Translations under genes and position numbers: made by a program
Part shown: piece after piece, positions 1 to 9,870 of the stretch
How the letters are laid out: the number at the start of each line of letters is the position of its first letter
Position numbering within the stretch: the stretch's first letter is position 1
Notes under the pieces: model-generated
Databases searched by the model: none
What the model saw: only the letters and a program-made list of their open reading frames with translations
What the model was told of the DNA's origin: nothing
DNA from: Pilimelia anulata
GTDB lineage: Bacteria; Actinomycetota; Actinomycetes; Mycobacteriales; Micromonosporaceae
Direction of reading: 5' to 3'
Length of the DNA: 64,000 bases
Assembly: GCF_014647895.1 (NCBI RefSeq)
Contig: NZ_BMQB01000002.1
Span: 434,001 to 498,000, forward strand

Positions 1-195
1 CGCGCCACCGTGTACGCCGACGGCGACGGCCGGTTCACCGTCGACGCGCTGTTCCCCGGCCGGTACAAGCTGAGCTTCCAGCGGGGCGCCGGACCGGTCC
101 AGTGGGCCGTCGGCAAGGCCACCGCCGAGGAGGCCGACTGGGTCGCCGTCGAGCCCGGCCGCACGGCCACCGTCCGCGACACCCTGCGCGGCTGA
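1..195 (+). CDS. C-terminal end of a carboxypeptidase-regulatory-like domain protein (5' truncated by window)
   Basis: Frame 1 is open from the first base to the TGA at 193-195, giving the last 64 residues of a larger protein. The visible part reads as a beta-sandwich repeat of the carboxypeptidase regulatory-like/Cna-B type: a DGDGRFTVDALFPGRYKLSF stretch matches the usual pattern 'G.F.v..L.pG.Y.l.f'. Such domains are common in actinobacterial surface and secreted proteins. The catalytic or anchoring part is outside the window, so no function can be assigned. It converges on otsA, with a strong hairpin between them. Confidence 0.6.
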   Translation, partial: RATVYADGDGRFTVDALFPGRYKLSFQRGAGPVQWAVGKATAEEADWVAVEPGRTATVRDTLRG

Positions 196-198
196 CCG

Positions 199-235
199 CG
201 GTGCCCGGGTACGGCACTGCCGTACCCGGGCACCG
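199..235. terminator. Perfect 17-bp inverted repeat between convergent genes
   Basis: Bases 199-215 and 219-235 are exact reverse complements (core GGTGCCCGGGTACGGC) around the 3-nt loop ACT. The repeat starts 4 nt after the stop of the left gene and ends 7 nt before the end of otsA on the other strand. There is no T tract on either side, as is common for high-GC actinobacterial hairpins. It most likely ends or protects the transcripts of both convergent genes. Confidence 0.7.
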
Positions 236-241
236 GCCGGC

Positions 242-1687
242 TCAGACCGCCGCCACCGGCCCGGCCACCTGCGCCGCCCGGACCGCGCCGACCGCCGCCG
301 GCGGGCCCGGCACCAGCGCGTCCAGGAACGCGCCCGCCCACGCCTGCAGGTCGTGCCCGGCGACCTGCGCCCGCAGCCCGGCCATCCGCCGCCGCCGCTC
401 GTCGGCGCCGGCCCGGATCGCGCTGACCACCGTCCGCTTCAGCCCGGCCGTGTCGTGCGGGTTGACCAGGTACGCGTCGGCCAGCTCGGCCGCCGCCCCG
501 GCGAACTCGCTCAGCACCAGCGCGCCGCCGCCGTCGGTGCGCGCGGCGACGAACTCCTTGGCCACCAGGTTCATCCCGTCCCGCAGCGGGGTGACCAGCA
601 TGACGTCGGCCGCCCGGTACAGCGCCGTCACCTCGACCCGGTCCAGCGGCCGGCTCAGGTAGTGGATCCGGGCGGCGCCGACCCGGCCGTACGCGCCGTT
701 GATCCGCCCGACCTCGCGCTCGACCCGCTCGCGCAGCCGCTCGTAGTGCTCGACCCGCTCCCGGCTCGGCACGGTGACCTGCACGAACGTCGTGTCCGGC
801 GAGGTGAGCACGCCGTCGGCGACCAGTTCCCGGTACGCCTTCAGCCGGTGCTCGATGCCCTTGGTGTAGTCCATCCGGTCCACGCTGAGCAGCAGCGTCC
901 CCGGCTCGTGCAGGTCCCGGCGGATCTGCGCGGCCCGCTCGACCACCTCGGGCCGGTCGGCCAGCGCCTGCACCGCGGGCACGTCCACCGACACCGGGAA
1001 CACGCCGGTCCGGACCCGCCGCCCGTCCACGGTCAGCGCGCCGACGCCGGAGTCCAGCCCGCACGCGTCGGCGACGGCGAGCCGGAAGTTGCGCACGGAC
1101 CGCTCCCGCTGGAACCCGATCAGGTCCGCGCCGAGCAGCCCGTGCAGCAGCTCGGCGCGCCGGGGCAGCCGCATGAACAGCTCCGGCGGCGGGAACGGGA
1201 TGTGCAGGAAGAAGCCGATCGTCAGGTCCGGCCGGCGCTCGCGCAGCAGCCCCGGTACGAGCTGCAGGTGGTAGTCCTGCACCCAGACCACGGCGTTCGG
1301 CTCGGCCACCTCGGCGGTCAGCTCGGCGAACCGCCGGTTCACCCGCTGGTACGCCTCCCACCAGCGCCGGTGGTGCGCGGGGTGCTCGACGGCGTCGTGG
1401 TACAGCGGCCACAGGGTCGCGTTGGCGTACCCCTCGTAGTGGTTGCGGAAGTCCTCCTCGGTCAGCGGCACCGGGCGGACCCGCAGCCCGCGGGTGTCCG
1501 GCGGGTCGGGGAGCGGCCCGGTGTGCCCGGACCAGCCGACCCAGGTCACCGGCGAGTCGCGCAGCCCGGCATGGCGGGGGGCGACGAGCACGCCGGTGCT
1601 GTGCTGCCAGTCGAACGCGCCCTCGGGGGCGACGGCCTCGTCGAACGGTAGCCGGTTGGTGACGACCACCAGGGATCTGCGCTGCAC
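242..1687 (-). CDS. otsA: Trehalose-6-phosphate synthase, GT20 family
   Basis: Makes trehalose 6-phosphate from a nucleotide-activated glucose and glucose 6-phosphate in the cytoplasm, the first step of the OtsA-OtsB trehalose pathway. Family motifs are clear: N-terminal VVVTNRLPFD, the WVQDYHLQLVPGLL segment, FFLHIPFP, the donor-site RMDYTKGIEHRL and the C-terminal PLRDGMNLVAKEF. An upstream in-frame codon at 1747 exists, but the GTG at 1687 has a GGAGG (1697-1693) 5 nt before it and starts right at the conserved QRRSLVVVTNR, so I chose it (481 aa). No otsB phosphatase gene is adjacent. The Ala/Val/Pro-rich C-terminal tail looks unstructured. Confidence 0.93.
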   Translation of the reverse strand: MQRRSLVVVTNRLPFDEAVAPEGAFDWQHSTGVLVAPRHAGLRDSPVTWVGWSGHTGPLPDPPDTRGLRVRPVPLTEEDFRNHYEGYANATLWPLYHDAVEHPAHHRRWWEAYQRVNRRFAELTAEVAEPNAVVWVQDYHLQLVPGLLRERRPDLTIGFFLHIPFPPPELFMRLPRRAELLHGLLGADLIGFQRERSVRNFRLAVADACGLDSGVGALTVDGRRVRTGVFPVSVDVPAVQALADRPEVVERAAQIRRDLHEPGTLLLSVDRMDYTKGIEHRLKAYRELVADGVLTSPDTTFVQVTVPSRERVEHYERLRERVEREVGRINGAYGRVGAARIHYLSRPLDRVEVTALYRAADVMLVTPLRDGMNLVAKEFVAARTDGGGALVLSEFAGAAAELADAYLVNPHDTAGLKRTVVSAIRAGADERRRRMAGLRAQVAGHDLQAWAGAFLDALVPGPPAAVGAVRAAQVAGPVAAV

Positions 1688-1867
1688 GCGTGCCTCCGTA
1701 CCGGTCGGCGGCCGCGCGGCGGGGCACCCCCCGGCACCCCGTTCCACGGCCGTTGGTAACCCGAGGTTAGCGAGTCGTCACCGATAGCGCCGGTGCCCGG
1801 CGGCACCCTCACCACCACCGCGCTCCGTCCACAAGCCAGCCACCGGTGTGGGGTGGGGAGGCGCGGG

Positions 1868-2638
1868 TCAGACGACGGCGCCGTCGTCGGGGTCGCGGGG
1901 GTCGTCGTCGGTGCCCGCGCGGAGGCGGCTGATCAGGGTGCCGGCGCCCAGCAGGAGCAGGCCCACGCCGATGACCGTGGTGATCAGATCGTCCACCACC
2001 GGCAGGACGTTCGGGGCCAGGAACAGCACGAAGCCCACCACGATCGCCGCCACCGCCGCGACCGTGTACTTCGACACCCGGGGCAGCGGCGGGGGCGGCG
2101 GGGGCACGTACCGCTCGTCGGCGTCCTCGTCCGGCAGCCCGGCGCCGAACGTGTCGAACGCGTCCAGCAGCGTCGGCTCCTGCGGCTCCCGGCTGTACGG
2201 GCCCAGGTCGATCCGGCTGCGCGGCGGCGGCTCCTCCTCGATCGGCCGGACCGGCCGCGGGTCGTGCGGGGTGTCCGCCGAGAGGTGGTACCCGGCGACG
2301 ATATCGGCGAAGGCCGCGTCGATCTCCGCCCGGCTCGCCCCGTCGCCCGGCGTCTGTACGGTCGCCTCGTTCGTCGGCTCGCCCGCGAACGCCCGCAGCC
2401 GGTCGTGGGCCGCGGCCACCCGGGCGTGGTCGACGTACAGCCGGTCGGCCGGCGGGCGCCCGGCCGGGACGGTCGGGTCGTCCGCGCGCGGGGACTGGAG
2501 GTACGCCGCGATGCCGGCCGCGGCCAGCAGATCGAGGACGCGCTCGCCCAGGCGTGGATCGACATCCGCCGCCGCGGTGTACGCGGTGGCGATCAGCCCG
2601 TTGTCCCGCCGCCCGTGCCGGGCCTCACCCGCAGCCAC
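1868..2638 (-). CDS. Conserved hypothetical protein with two C-terminal membrane segments
   Basis: A 256-aa protein not assigned to a characterised family. Residues about 12-85 look like a folded helical domain (the RLGERVLDLLAAAGIAAYLQ segment resembles small DUF2007-like domains). Residues 120-188 are acidic and proline-rich, with a run of prolines near 179-186. Two hydrophobic segments follow (about 191-209 and 217-236), then a short acidic tail. The arrangement suggests a cytoplasmic domain tethered to the membrane. The GTG start at 2638 has a GGGGAGG about 5 nt upstream. It is divergent from the PlsC-like gene and shares a 200-bp control region with it. Confidence 0.75.
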   Translation of the reverse strand: MAAGEARHGRRDNGLIATAYTAAADVDPRLGERVLDLLAAAGIAAYLQSPRADDPTVPAGRPPADRLYVDHARVAAAHDRLRAFAGEPTNEATVQTPGDGASRAEIDAAFADIVAGYHLSADTPHDPRPVRPIEEEPPPRSRIDLGPYSREPQEPTLLDAFDTFGAGLPDEDADERYVPPPPPPLPRVSKYTVAAVAAIVVGFVLFLAPNVLPVVDDLITTVIGVGLLLLGAGTLISRLRAGTDDDPRDPDDGAVV

Positions 2639-2708
2639 CTGTGCCTCCCCGCACGCCGTTGCCTCGCCGTCGCCATGGTGACACGCCGACCCCGTCCGAC
2701 GGGAGTGC

Positions 2709-2739
2709 GTTGTCCGGTACCGAACAACATCCGTAGGCT
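2709..2739 (+). promoter_or_regulatory. Candidate promoter with a palindromic operator for the acyltransferase gene
   Basis: GTTGTCCGGTACCGAACAAC (2709-2728) is a 20-nt palindrome with one mismatched pair, centred on GGTACC. A -35-like TTGTCC (2710-2715) lies inside it, and a -10-like TAGGCT (2734-2739) follows after 18 nt. The site is between divergent genes, so a protein bound there could act on both. The regulator is unknown. Confidence 0.4.
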
Positions 2740-2838
2740 AAAACTTAGTCCCGGTTGCGCGCAGGGGCGACCCTCGCGTCGGCGGCCCGATCGGCGGTGC
2801 GTGCACACCCATGTCGGGGGAAGCGGAAAGGGACGTCG

Positions 2839-3522
2839 GTGCTGTACTGGTTGCTCAAGTATGTCCTGCTGGGGCCGCTGCTGCGGCTGATCTTCCTGCC
2901 CCGGGTGGAGGGTCGGGCACACATTCCGGCCGCGGGGGCGGCGATCCTGGCCAGCAACCACCTCTCCTTCTCCGACTCGATCTTCCTGCCGCTGGTCGTG
3001 CCCCGGAAGGTCACGTTCGTGGCGAAGTCGGAGTACTTCACCGGCCGTGGGCTGAAAGGGTGGCTGACGAGAATGTTCTTCGTCAGCACGGGCACGATCC
3101 CGGTCGATCGCTCGGGCGGCCGGGCGGCCCGGGCGGCGCTGGACACCCAGCTCCGGATCCTGCGCGCCGGGGGAGTGGCCGGCATCTATCCGGAGGGCAC
3201 CCGCTCGCCGGACGGGCGGCTGTACCGGGGCAAGACCGGGGTGGCCCGGCTGGCGCTGGAGAGCGGGGCGCCGGTGATCCCGGTGGCGATGCTGAACCTC
3301 GACCGGATCCAGCCGCCGGGGCGGCTGGTCCCGCGGCTGGGCCGGGTCCGGATGCGGTTCGGGCCGCCGCTGGACTTCGCCCGGTACGCCGGGCGGCTCG
3401 GCGACCGGGCGGTGGAGCGGGCGGTCACCGACGAGATCATGTACGAGCTGATGCGGCTGTCCGGCCGCGAGTACGTCGACACGTACGCCCAGCAGGTCAA
3501 GGCCGCCGCCGCCACCGCCTGA
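2839..3522 (+). CDS. PlsC-family 1-acylglycerol-3-phosphate acyltransferase
   Basis: Membrane-associated acyltransferase of glycerophospholipid synthesis. From the GTG at 2839 (227 aa) it has the catalytic HX4D motif NHLSFSD (His41, Asp46), the FVSTGTIPVDR block, the EGTRS motif (119-123) and a C-terminal conserved VIPVAMLN. The N-terminal hydrophobic stretch VLYWLLKYVLLGPLLRLIFL probably inserts into the membrane. The open frame begins at 2755, but residues upstream of 2839 are not family-like and an AAAGGGA sits about 7 nt before the GTG. Actinomycetes carry several PlsC paralogues, so the exact acyl acceptor is uncertain. Confidence 0.88.
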   Translation: MLYWLLKYVLLGPLLRLIFLPRVEGRAHIPAAGAAILASNHLSFSDSIFLPLVVPRKVTFVAKSEYFTGRGLKGWLTRMFFVSTGTIPVDRSGGRAARAALDTQLRILRAGGVAGIYPEGTRSPDGRLYRGKTGVARLALESGAPVIPVAMLNLDRIQPPGRLVPRLGRVRMRFGPPLDFARYAGRLGDRAVERAVTDEIMYELMRLSGREYVDTYAQQVKAAAATA

Positions 3523-3594
3523 CCCGCCGCGCCGCCGGCCGGCGGACCGCGCCCCCGGACCGGCTGCCCCGGACCGCCACCCGGCGGGCGGGGG

Positions 3595-6500
3595 TCAGGC
3601 CGCGTGGGTGGAGCCATTGGGGTCGCCCGGCGTGGCCAGCCGGACGAAGCCCGGCGCCCGGTTCCGGGCCGCGAACGCCGCCACCTCCGCCCGCGCCTGC
3701 CGGTGCATCTCCGGCTCGCCGGCCTGCGCGTGCGCCCGGGCGGCCAGCGCCAGCGCCAGCATCCGGTCGGTGGCGTCCGAGATGCCGTCGAAGATCTTCG
3801 CCGCCTCCCCGTACGCCGCGCCGGCCCCGGCGTGGTCGCCGTCGTGCGCGGCCAGCGCCCCGGCCACCACCCGCTCCGCGGCGTCGATCCACGGCGTGCG
3901 GTACCCGTTGGCGGCCAGCATGCCGCGGACCGCGACCGCCGCCTCCCGGCCGGCCAGCGCGGCGGCCAGCGCCGCCGCCGGCACCCACTCGCCGCTGGCC
4001 ATGACCCGCTGCGGGGCGAACGCGGCGATCAGCTCGTCGAGCAGCGCCCGCGCCTCGCCGCGGCGGCCCTGCAGCGCCCGGCACAGCGCGCCCAGCGCGA
4101 CGGCGGTCCAGTGTGGTCGGTGGAAGCCGCAGTCGCGGCCCAGCGCCAGCAGCGGGGCCACGTCGTCGGGGCCCTCGCGCGGGCCGTCGCGCAGCACCCG
4201 CAGGAACGCCCGGCTGCCCCGGACCTTGAGGTCCCAGCCCTCGGCCGGGGTGTCGATGAACGCGTCCGCGGCGGTCAGCATCCGGTCCACGTCGCCGTCG
4301 AAGAAGCCGCGCATGGACTCGCCCGAGTAGTTCGTGGTCAGGCCCTGGCCGAGGCTCTCGGGCGAGTCGGTCTCGGCGAGCAGCTTCTCCGACTGCACCC
4401 AGTCGCCGTGCTCGCGCAGCGCGTGGGCGAGGTTCTGGGCGGCCCGCCGGGTGGCGATCAGGCCGTGCCGCCGGCAGAACTCGTGCACGGCGTGCAGCTC
4501 CGCCAGCCCGCGCGGGTCGCCCTCGTGGAACCGGGCGCTGCCCACGGTCACCCGGGCGTTGGCCCGCACCTCCATCAGCCCGAGCCGCTCGGCGATCTCC
4601 TGCGCCGCCTCCGCGCTGGCCAGCGCCGGCGCCTGCTCGTAGTTGAGCATGTGCAGGCGGCCCAGCTCGGCGTACGCGGCGGCCTTCTCGGCGCTGTCCG
4701 GGAGCTGCTCGAACAGCTCCACCGCCCGGTCCAGGTGGGCCAGCGCGCCGGCCCGGTCGGTGCGCATGACGGCGGCCTGGCCGAGCAGCGTCCAGGCCCG
4801 GGCCGAGCCGGCCTGGTCCTCGCACCCGCGCAGGGCGGCGGCCAGGCCGGTGAGCCGGGCCACGCCGCCGCCGGCGAGGAACGCGGTGCCGTCCAGGTAG
4901 AAGCTCAGCTCGTCGTTGAGCAGCTCGAGCTGGAGCCGGCCGAGGCTGTCCGGCTCGTCGCCGTACAGGCCCAGGGCCCGGGCCGCGTGGTCGGCGGCCA
5001 CGTCGACCACGTTGAGCGCGTACGCCCGCCGGGCCGCCCGGTGCAGCGCGTCGCGGGTCTTGCGGATCAGCGCCGCCGGGTCCTGGCCCAGCGAGGTGGC
5101 GATCTCGTACGCCGCCCACCGGTGCCGCCCCAACACCTCGGCCAGGTCGGTGTCCCGGCTGCGGGACAGCCCCTCCAGCCAGTCCGCGGTCCGCTCGTGC
5201 CGGGCCATCCGCTCGGTCCGCGGCAGCCGCCGGTAGCAGACGTCGCGGACCAGCACGTGCCGGAACCGGTACGCGCCCTGACCGGCCATCGTGGAGCCGA
5301 TCTGCTCGTACACGAAGTCGCGCTGCTCCAGCCGGCGCAGCGCCCGCTCGACGGCGTCGACCGGGTGGCCCATGGCGGCGGCGACCGCGCCCGGCCAGAA
5401 CTCCATCCCGACCACGGACGCGGCCAGCAGGACGGTCCGGTCGCCGGGGTCGAGCAGGTCGAGCCGGTTGGCGATGACGGCGTGCACGCTGTCCGGCATC
5501 GGCAGGTCCCGGGTGGTGTCCAGGCTCCAGCCGCGGCCGGACTGGCGCAGGGCGCCGCGCTCGATGAGCATCCGGACGTACTCCTGGGCGTACAGCGGGT
5601 TGCCGTCGGCCAGCTCCACCAGCGGGCGCAGCATCTCGCTGGCGAACACCGCCTGCCCGAACAGCGAGGCGTACAGCGAGGCGATCGCCGTGTCCCGCAG
5701 CGGCGGCAGGGTGATCGTCAGCGAGCCGGGGATGGTGCCCGCCCAGCCCGGCTCGCGGTCGATCAGCTCGGGCCGGGCGGTGCCGAGCAGCAGCAGCGGG
5801 ATGTCCCGGGCGGCGGCGCCGAGCAGCTCGACGAAGCGCAGCATCGCCTGGTCGGCGCAGTGCAGGTCCTCGATCACCAGGACGGTCGGCCGGCGCCGGG
5901 CCATCGCGGTGAGGAACCGCCGCCAGGCCGACTCGGCCTCCTCCTGCGGCAGCTTCGGGCCGGGCAGGCCGACCAGCGGGCGCAGGGCGTCGGTCAGCCG
6001 GTCCGCCTCCGCCCGGACCGAGGCGTCCGCCGCCGGGCCGGGGTCGGCCGGCGCGGCCGCCAGCAGCACCGTCACCGCGCCGGACAGCCGGGCGTCGGCG
6101 GTCGCCGCGTCGTCGGTGTCCAGGATGCCGGCCTCGGCCTTGACGATGTCGGCCAGCGCGGCGAACGTGACGTTCTCGCCGAACGGCGGGCAGCGGCCGG
6201 TCCGCCAGGTGATCGGCTCGTCGAGCAGCCGGTCGCTGTGCCGGTACAGCTCGCGGACCAGCCGGCTCTTGCCGATCCCGGCGTGCCCGAAGATCGTCAC
6301 GAGCTGCGGCATCCGCTCGCGCAGCGCCCGGTGCAGCGCGTTGACCAGCAGGTTCAGCTCGTGGTCCCGGTCGATCATCGGGGTCGGGTCGGGCTCCTGG
6401 TCGGGCAGCCGCCGCTGGACCGCGGCCAGCGCCAGCCACACCTCCGTCGGCGTGGACCGGCCGCGCAGGGTCACCGGGGCCTGCTGGGCGTACCGGATCT

Positions 6501-7236
6501 CGTCCTGGGTCAGCGCGTACGTCGTGCCGCACACCAGCACCCCGCCCGGCGGCGCGACCGACTGCATCCGGGAGGCGGTGTTCACCACGTCCCCGGCGAC
6601 GATGGCCTGGCCGCCGTCGCGGGCGGCGAGCACGTCCACCAGCGCCTCGCCGGTGGCCACGCCGACCCGGAAGCGCAGGTCGTCGCGGCCCTCGGGGGCG
6701 TACCGGGCGAGCGTGCGCTGGAGGTCCAGCCCGGCCCGCACGCAGCGCAGCGCGTCGGCCTCGGTGGCCACCGGGGCGCCGAACAGCGCCATCACCGCGT
6801 CGCCGATGTACTTCTCCACCACCCCGCCGTACCGGATGATCACCTCGCGGGCGGCGGAGAAGAAGCCGGTCTGCAGGTGCCGGACCTGCTCCGGGTCGGC
6901 CTGCTCCACGTACGGCGTGAAGTCGATCAGGTCGACGAACTGGACGCTGATCCGCCGCCGGTCCTCCAGCGTGGCGCGCGCGGGCGCCGGCTCCGGCCGG
7001 GCGGTGCGGGCCGCGCCGCAGCGGGTGCAGTAGGCACCCTCGGGGGGCAGGCTGACCCCGCAGCCCCCGCAGGCGGCGGTGAGTTCGGCGCCGCAGCCGC
7101 CGCAGAACCGGTCCTCGGGTGCGGTGACGCGGCTACACCTCGGGCACTGGCCGATGACGCGTCCTCCATGCGAAGGGGGTGGTCCACCCGCTGCCCACCC
7201 GGCGCGCGGTGGTGGTGGCGGCGGAGCCGGAGGCAT
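3595..7236 (-). CDS. Zinc-ribbon / class III nucleotide cyclase / AAA ATPase / TPR signalling protein
   Basis: A 1213-aa multidomain protein. Two zinc ribbons come first (CPRC...CGGC about 31-48 and CGGC...CTRC about 56-73). A class III cyclase domain follows (about 93-270) with both metal-binding aspartates (Asp102 in FVDLIDFT, Asp146 in EKYIGDAV), Lys142 and the transition-state pair Asn219/Arg223 (NTASRM), so it should be active, probably making cAMP. An AAA/STAND-type ATPase follows (Walker A GHAGIGKSR, 317-325; Walker-B-like VLVIEDLHCAD), then a long TPR-like helical region to the C terminus. This is the architecture of large mycobacterial and actinobacterial cyclase-regulators. The gene lies 75 nt downstream of a Crp-type regulator on the same strand. 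The ATG at 7236 has no clear Shine-Dalgarno sequence. Confidence 0.9.
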   Translation of the reverse strand: MPPAPPPPPPRAGWAAGGPPPSHGGRVIGQCPRCSRVTAPEDRFCGGCGAELTAACGGCGVSLPPEGAYCTRCGAARTARPEPAPARATLEDRRRISVQFVDLIDFTPYVEQADPEQVRHLQTGFFSAAREVIIRYGGVVEKYIGDAVMALFGAPVATEADALRCVRAGLDLQRTLARYAPEGRDDLRFRVGVATGEALVDVLAARDGGQAIVAGDVVNTASRMQSVAPPGGVLVCGTTYALTQDEIRYAQQAPVTLRGRSTPTEVWLALAAVQRRLPDQEPDPTPMIDRDHELNLLVNALHRALRERMPQLVTIFGHAGIGKSRLVRELYRHSDRLLDEPITWRTGRCPPFGENVTFAALADIVKAEAGILDTDDAATADARLSGAVTVLLAAAPADPGPAADASVRAEADRLTDALRPLVGLPGPKLPQEEAESAWRRFLTAMARRRPTVLVIEDLHCADQAMLRFVELLGAAARDIPLLLLGTARPELIDREPGWAGTIPGSLTITLPPLRDTAIASLYASLFGQAVFASEMLRPLVELADGNPLYAQEYVRMLIERGALRQSGRGWSLDTTRDLPMPDSVHAVIANRLDLLDPGDRTVLLAASVVGMEFWPGAVAAAMGHPVDAVERALRRLEQRDFVYEQIGSTMAGQGAYRFRHVLVRDVCYRRLPRTERMARHERTADWLEGLSRSRDTDLAEVLGRHRWAAYEIATSLGQDPAALIRKTRDALHRAARRAYALNVVDVAADHAARALGLYGDEPDSLGRLQLELLNDELSFYLDGTAFLAGGGVARLTGLAAALRGCEDQAGSARAWTLLGQAAVMRTDRAGALAHLDRAVELFEQLPDSAEKAAAYAELGRLHMLNYEQAPALASAEAAQEIAERLGLMEVRANARVTVGSARFHEGDPRGLAELHAVHEFCRRHGLIATRRAAQNLAHALREHGDWVQSEKLLAETDSPESLGQGLTTNYSGESMRGFFDGDVDRMLTAADAFIDTPAEGWDLKVRGSRAFLRVLRDGPREGPDDVAPLLALGRDCGFHRPHWTAVALGALCRALQGRRGEARALLDELIAAFAPQRVMASGEWVPAAALAAALAGREAAVAVRGMLAANGYRTPWIDAAERVVAGALAAHDGDHAGAGAAYGEAAKIFDGISDATDRMLALALAARAHAQAGEPEMHRQARAEVAAFAARNRAPGFVRLATPGDPNGSTHAA

Positions 7237-7311
7237 GTCGATATAGCGATGATTGCTCGTCCCGGCGAGTATGCCGCACGCCCGCGAGCCGGCAAAGTGG
7301 CGGCGGCGGCC

Positions 7312-8004
7312 TCAGCGGTCCGGCATCCCCGCTCGGCGGCGCAGCGCCGGCAGGTCGCTGATCACGATCCGCCGGCCCTCGGTACGCAGCCAGTTGCGGC
7401 CGGCGAACGAGCCGATGGCCTGGTTGACGCTCTGCCGCGAGCCGCCGGCCATCTCGGCGAGCTGGCTCTGGTTCAGCTCGATCGTGACGATCGTGGCGGA
7501 CGTGTCGCCGGCCAGCCGGACCAGCGTCTTGGCGACCCGGCCGGGCAGGTCGAGGAACACGTGGTCGGCGTTCTGCTCGGTGAGCCGGCGGATCAGCCCG
7601 CCCAGCGCCCGCATGACCGCGTCCAGGATCCGGGGGTTGGAGTGGACCAGCTCCATGAACGCCCCGCGGGAGAGCGCGAGCGCGTGGGTGTCCTCGATGG
7701 CCTCCGCGGACGCCGACCGGGCCGAACCGTCCAGCAGGGACACCTCGCCCAGCACGTCCGGCGGCCGGACCACCGACAGCACCGCCCGCTCGCCGGTGGC
7801 CGAGGTCCGGAACACCGCGACGGCGCCGCGCTTGAGCAGGATCAGCGAGTCGCCGGGGTCGTTCTCGACGAACAGCAGCGTGCCCCGCCGGTACGTCCGC
7901 GGTACGGCGGTGGCGATGACCCGCTGGCGCACTTCCTGCTCCAGCCCGGCGAACATCGCCACGCCGCTGAGCGAATCGCCGTCCGACAACCGAAACTCCA
8001 CCAC
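7312..8004 (-). CDS. Crp/Fnr-family cyclic-nucleotide-responsive transcription regulator
   Basis: A 230-aa regulator with an N-terminal cyclic-nucleotide-binding beta-barrel and a C-terminal Crp-type winged helix. The phosphate-binding cassette is visible as LGEVSLLDGSARSASAEA: the Glu and the Arg-Ser pair correspond to the cAMP contacts of E. coli CRP. The recognition helix lies in NQSQLAEMAGGSRQSVNQAI. There is no Fnr-type cysteine cluster. I chose the GTG at 8004 because GGGAGGG lies 4-5 nt upstream and family similarity starts there; the frame is open to 8106. The gene precedes the cyclase gene on the same strand, suggesting a local cAMP make-and-sense pair. Confidence 0.9.
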   Translation of the reverse strand: MVEFRLSDGDSLSGVAMFAGLEQEVRQRVIATAVPRTYRRGTLLFVENDPGDSLILLKRGAVAVFRTSATGERAVLSVVRPPDVLGEVSLLDGSARSASAEAIEDTHALALSRGAFMELVHSNPRILDAVMRALGGLIRRLTEQNADHVFLDLPGRVAKTLVRLAGDTSATIVTIELNQSQLAEMAGGSRQSVNQAIGSFAGRNWLRTEGRRIVISDLPALRRRAGMPDR

Positions 8005-8209
8005 TCGTCCCTCCCCGGTAGGACATCCTGCGACGCACGCTACCTGCGCTGTTGCCACGACAGCATGGCCGGATATGGGTAGCACGAGCAATGCGTTGTG
8101 GGCCATTCGTCAGCGTTGGAGCGGCAGCGCACCCCGTCGGGGCACCATGATCGCTGACGGCGGCGGGGCGGTGCCGGCGGGGTCGGGGCGCACGGGAAGA
8201 ATGACCGCG

Positions 8210-8725
8210 GTGACGTACCGCTACTTCTACGACTGCGAGTTCATCGAGGACGGCGCGACGATCGACCTGGTGTCGATCGCGGTGGTCGACGAGTCCGGCC
8301 GCGAGTTCTACGCGGTCTCGACGGAGTTCGACGACCGCCGGGCCATTCCCTGGGTGCGCCGCAACGTCCTCGACAAGCTCCCGTCCCCGGCGGACCCGGC
8401 CTGGCGCTCGCGCGCGCGCATCCGGGACGACCTGCACGCGTTCCTCACCGCGCCGCCGGGCGCCGGCGAGCTGGAGCTGTGGGCCTGGTACGCGGCGTAC
8501 GACCACGTGGCGCTCGCCCAGCTCTGGGGGCCGATGACGGCGCTGCCGCGGGACATCCCCCGGTTCACCAAGGACCTGCGCCAGCGCTGGGACGACCTGG
8601 GCCGCCCGCCGCTGCCGGAGGTCTCCGGGCGGCACGACGCGCTGGTCGACGCCCGGCACAACCTGGCTCGCTGGCGGGTGCTCTCGGCTGCGCCGTTCGG
8701 GGCGCCGGGCGGCACGGACGGGTAA
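8210..8725 (+). CDS. Rv2179c-like 3'-5' exoribonuclease (DEDDh fold)
   Basis: The protein starts YRYFYDCEFIEDGATIDLVS, closely resembling M. tuberculosis Rv2179c, a structurally known 3'-5' exoribonuclease. Acidic catalytic positions are present: YDCEF (Asp, Glu), AAYDHVAL (Asp) and a terminal HDALVDARHNL (His, Asp). The conserved QLWGPMTALPRDIPRFTKDLRQ block is also there. Two starts are possible: ATG at 8201 and GTG at 8210. The latter matches the usual N terminus (TYRYFYD) and has GGGAAG about 10 nt upstream. As in mycobacteria, a class II DAHP synthase gene is close by, here separated by pfkA and proC. Confidence 0.85.
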   Translation: MTYRYFYDCEFIEDGATIDLVSIAVVDESGREFYAVSTEFDDRRAIPWVRRNVLDKLPSPADPAWRSRARIRDDLHAFLTAPPGAGELELWAWYAAYDHVALAQLWGPMTALPRDIPRFTKDLRQRWDDLGRPPLPEVSGRHDALVDARHNLARWRVLSAAPFGAPGGTDG

Positions 8726-8798
8726 ATTGCGCCCCGGAGTCGATCGCCGGCCGCCAGAATGGGGCGGTCGGCGCGAGGACACAAGGGGCGGAAAAGAT

Positions 8799-9827
<1,029 letters not shown>

Positions 9828-9870
9828 GCTGCCCTTTCGGAGCGGGGCCGCCCCGTTCCGGCCGGGCTTC

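Noticed and set aside
1688..1747. Upstream start for otsA at 1747
   Set aside because: The extra 20 residues are not family-like, while the GTG at 1687 has a well-placed GGAGG.
3604..8082. A 1492-codon open frame on the plus strand opposite the cyclase and Crp genes
   Set aside because: It is a shadow frame of high-GC coding DNA. The minus-strand frames carry clear domains; the plus frame is low-complexity Arg/Gln/Gly/Pro with no motif.
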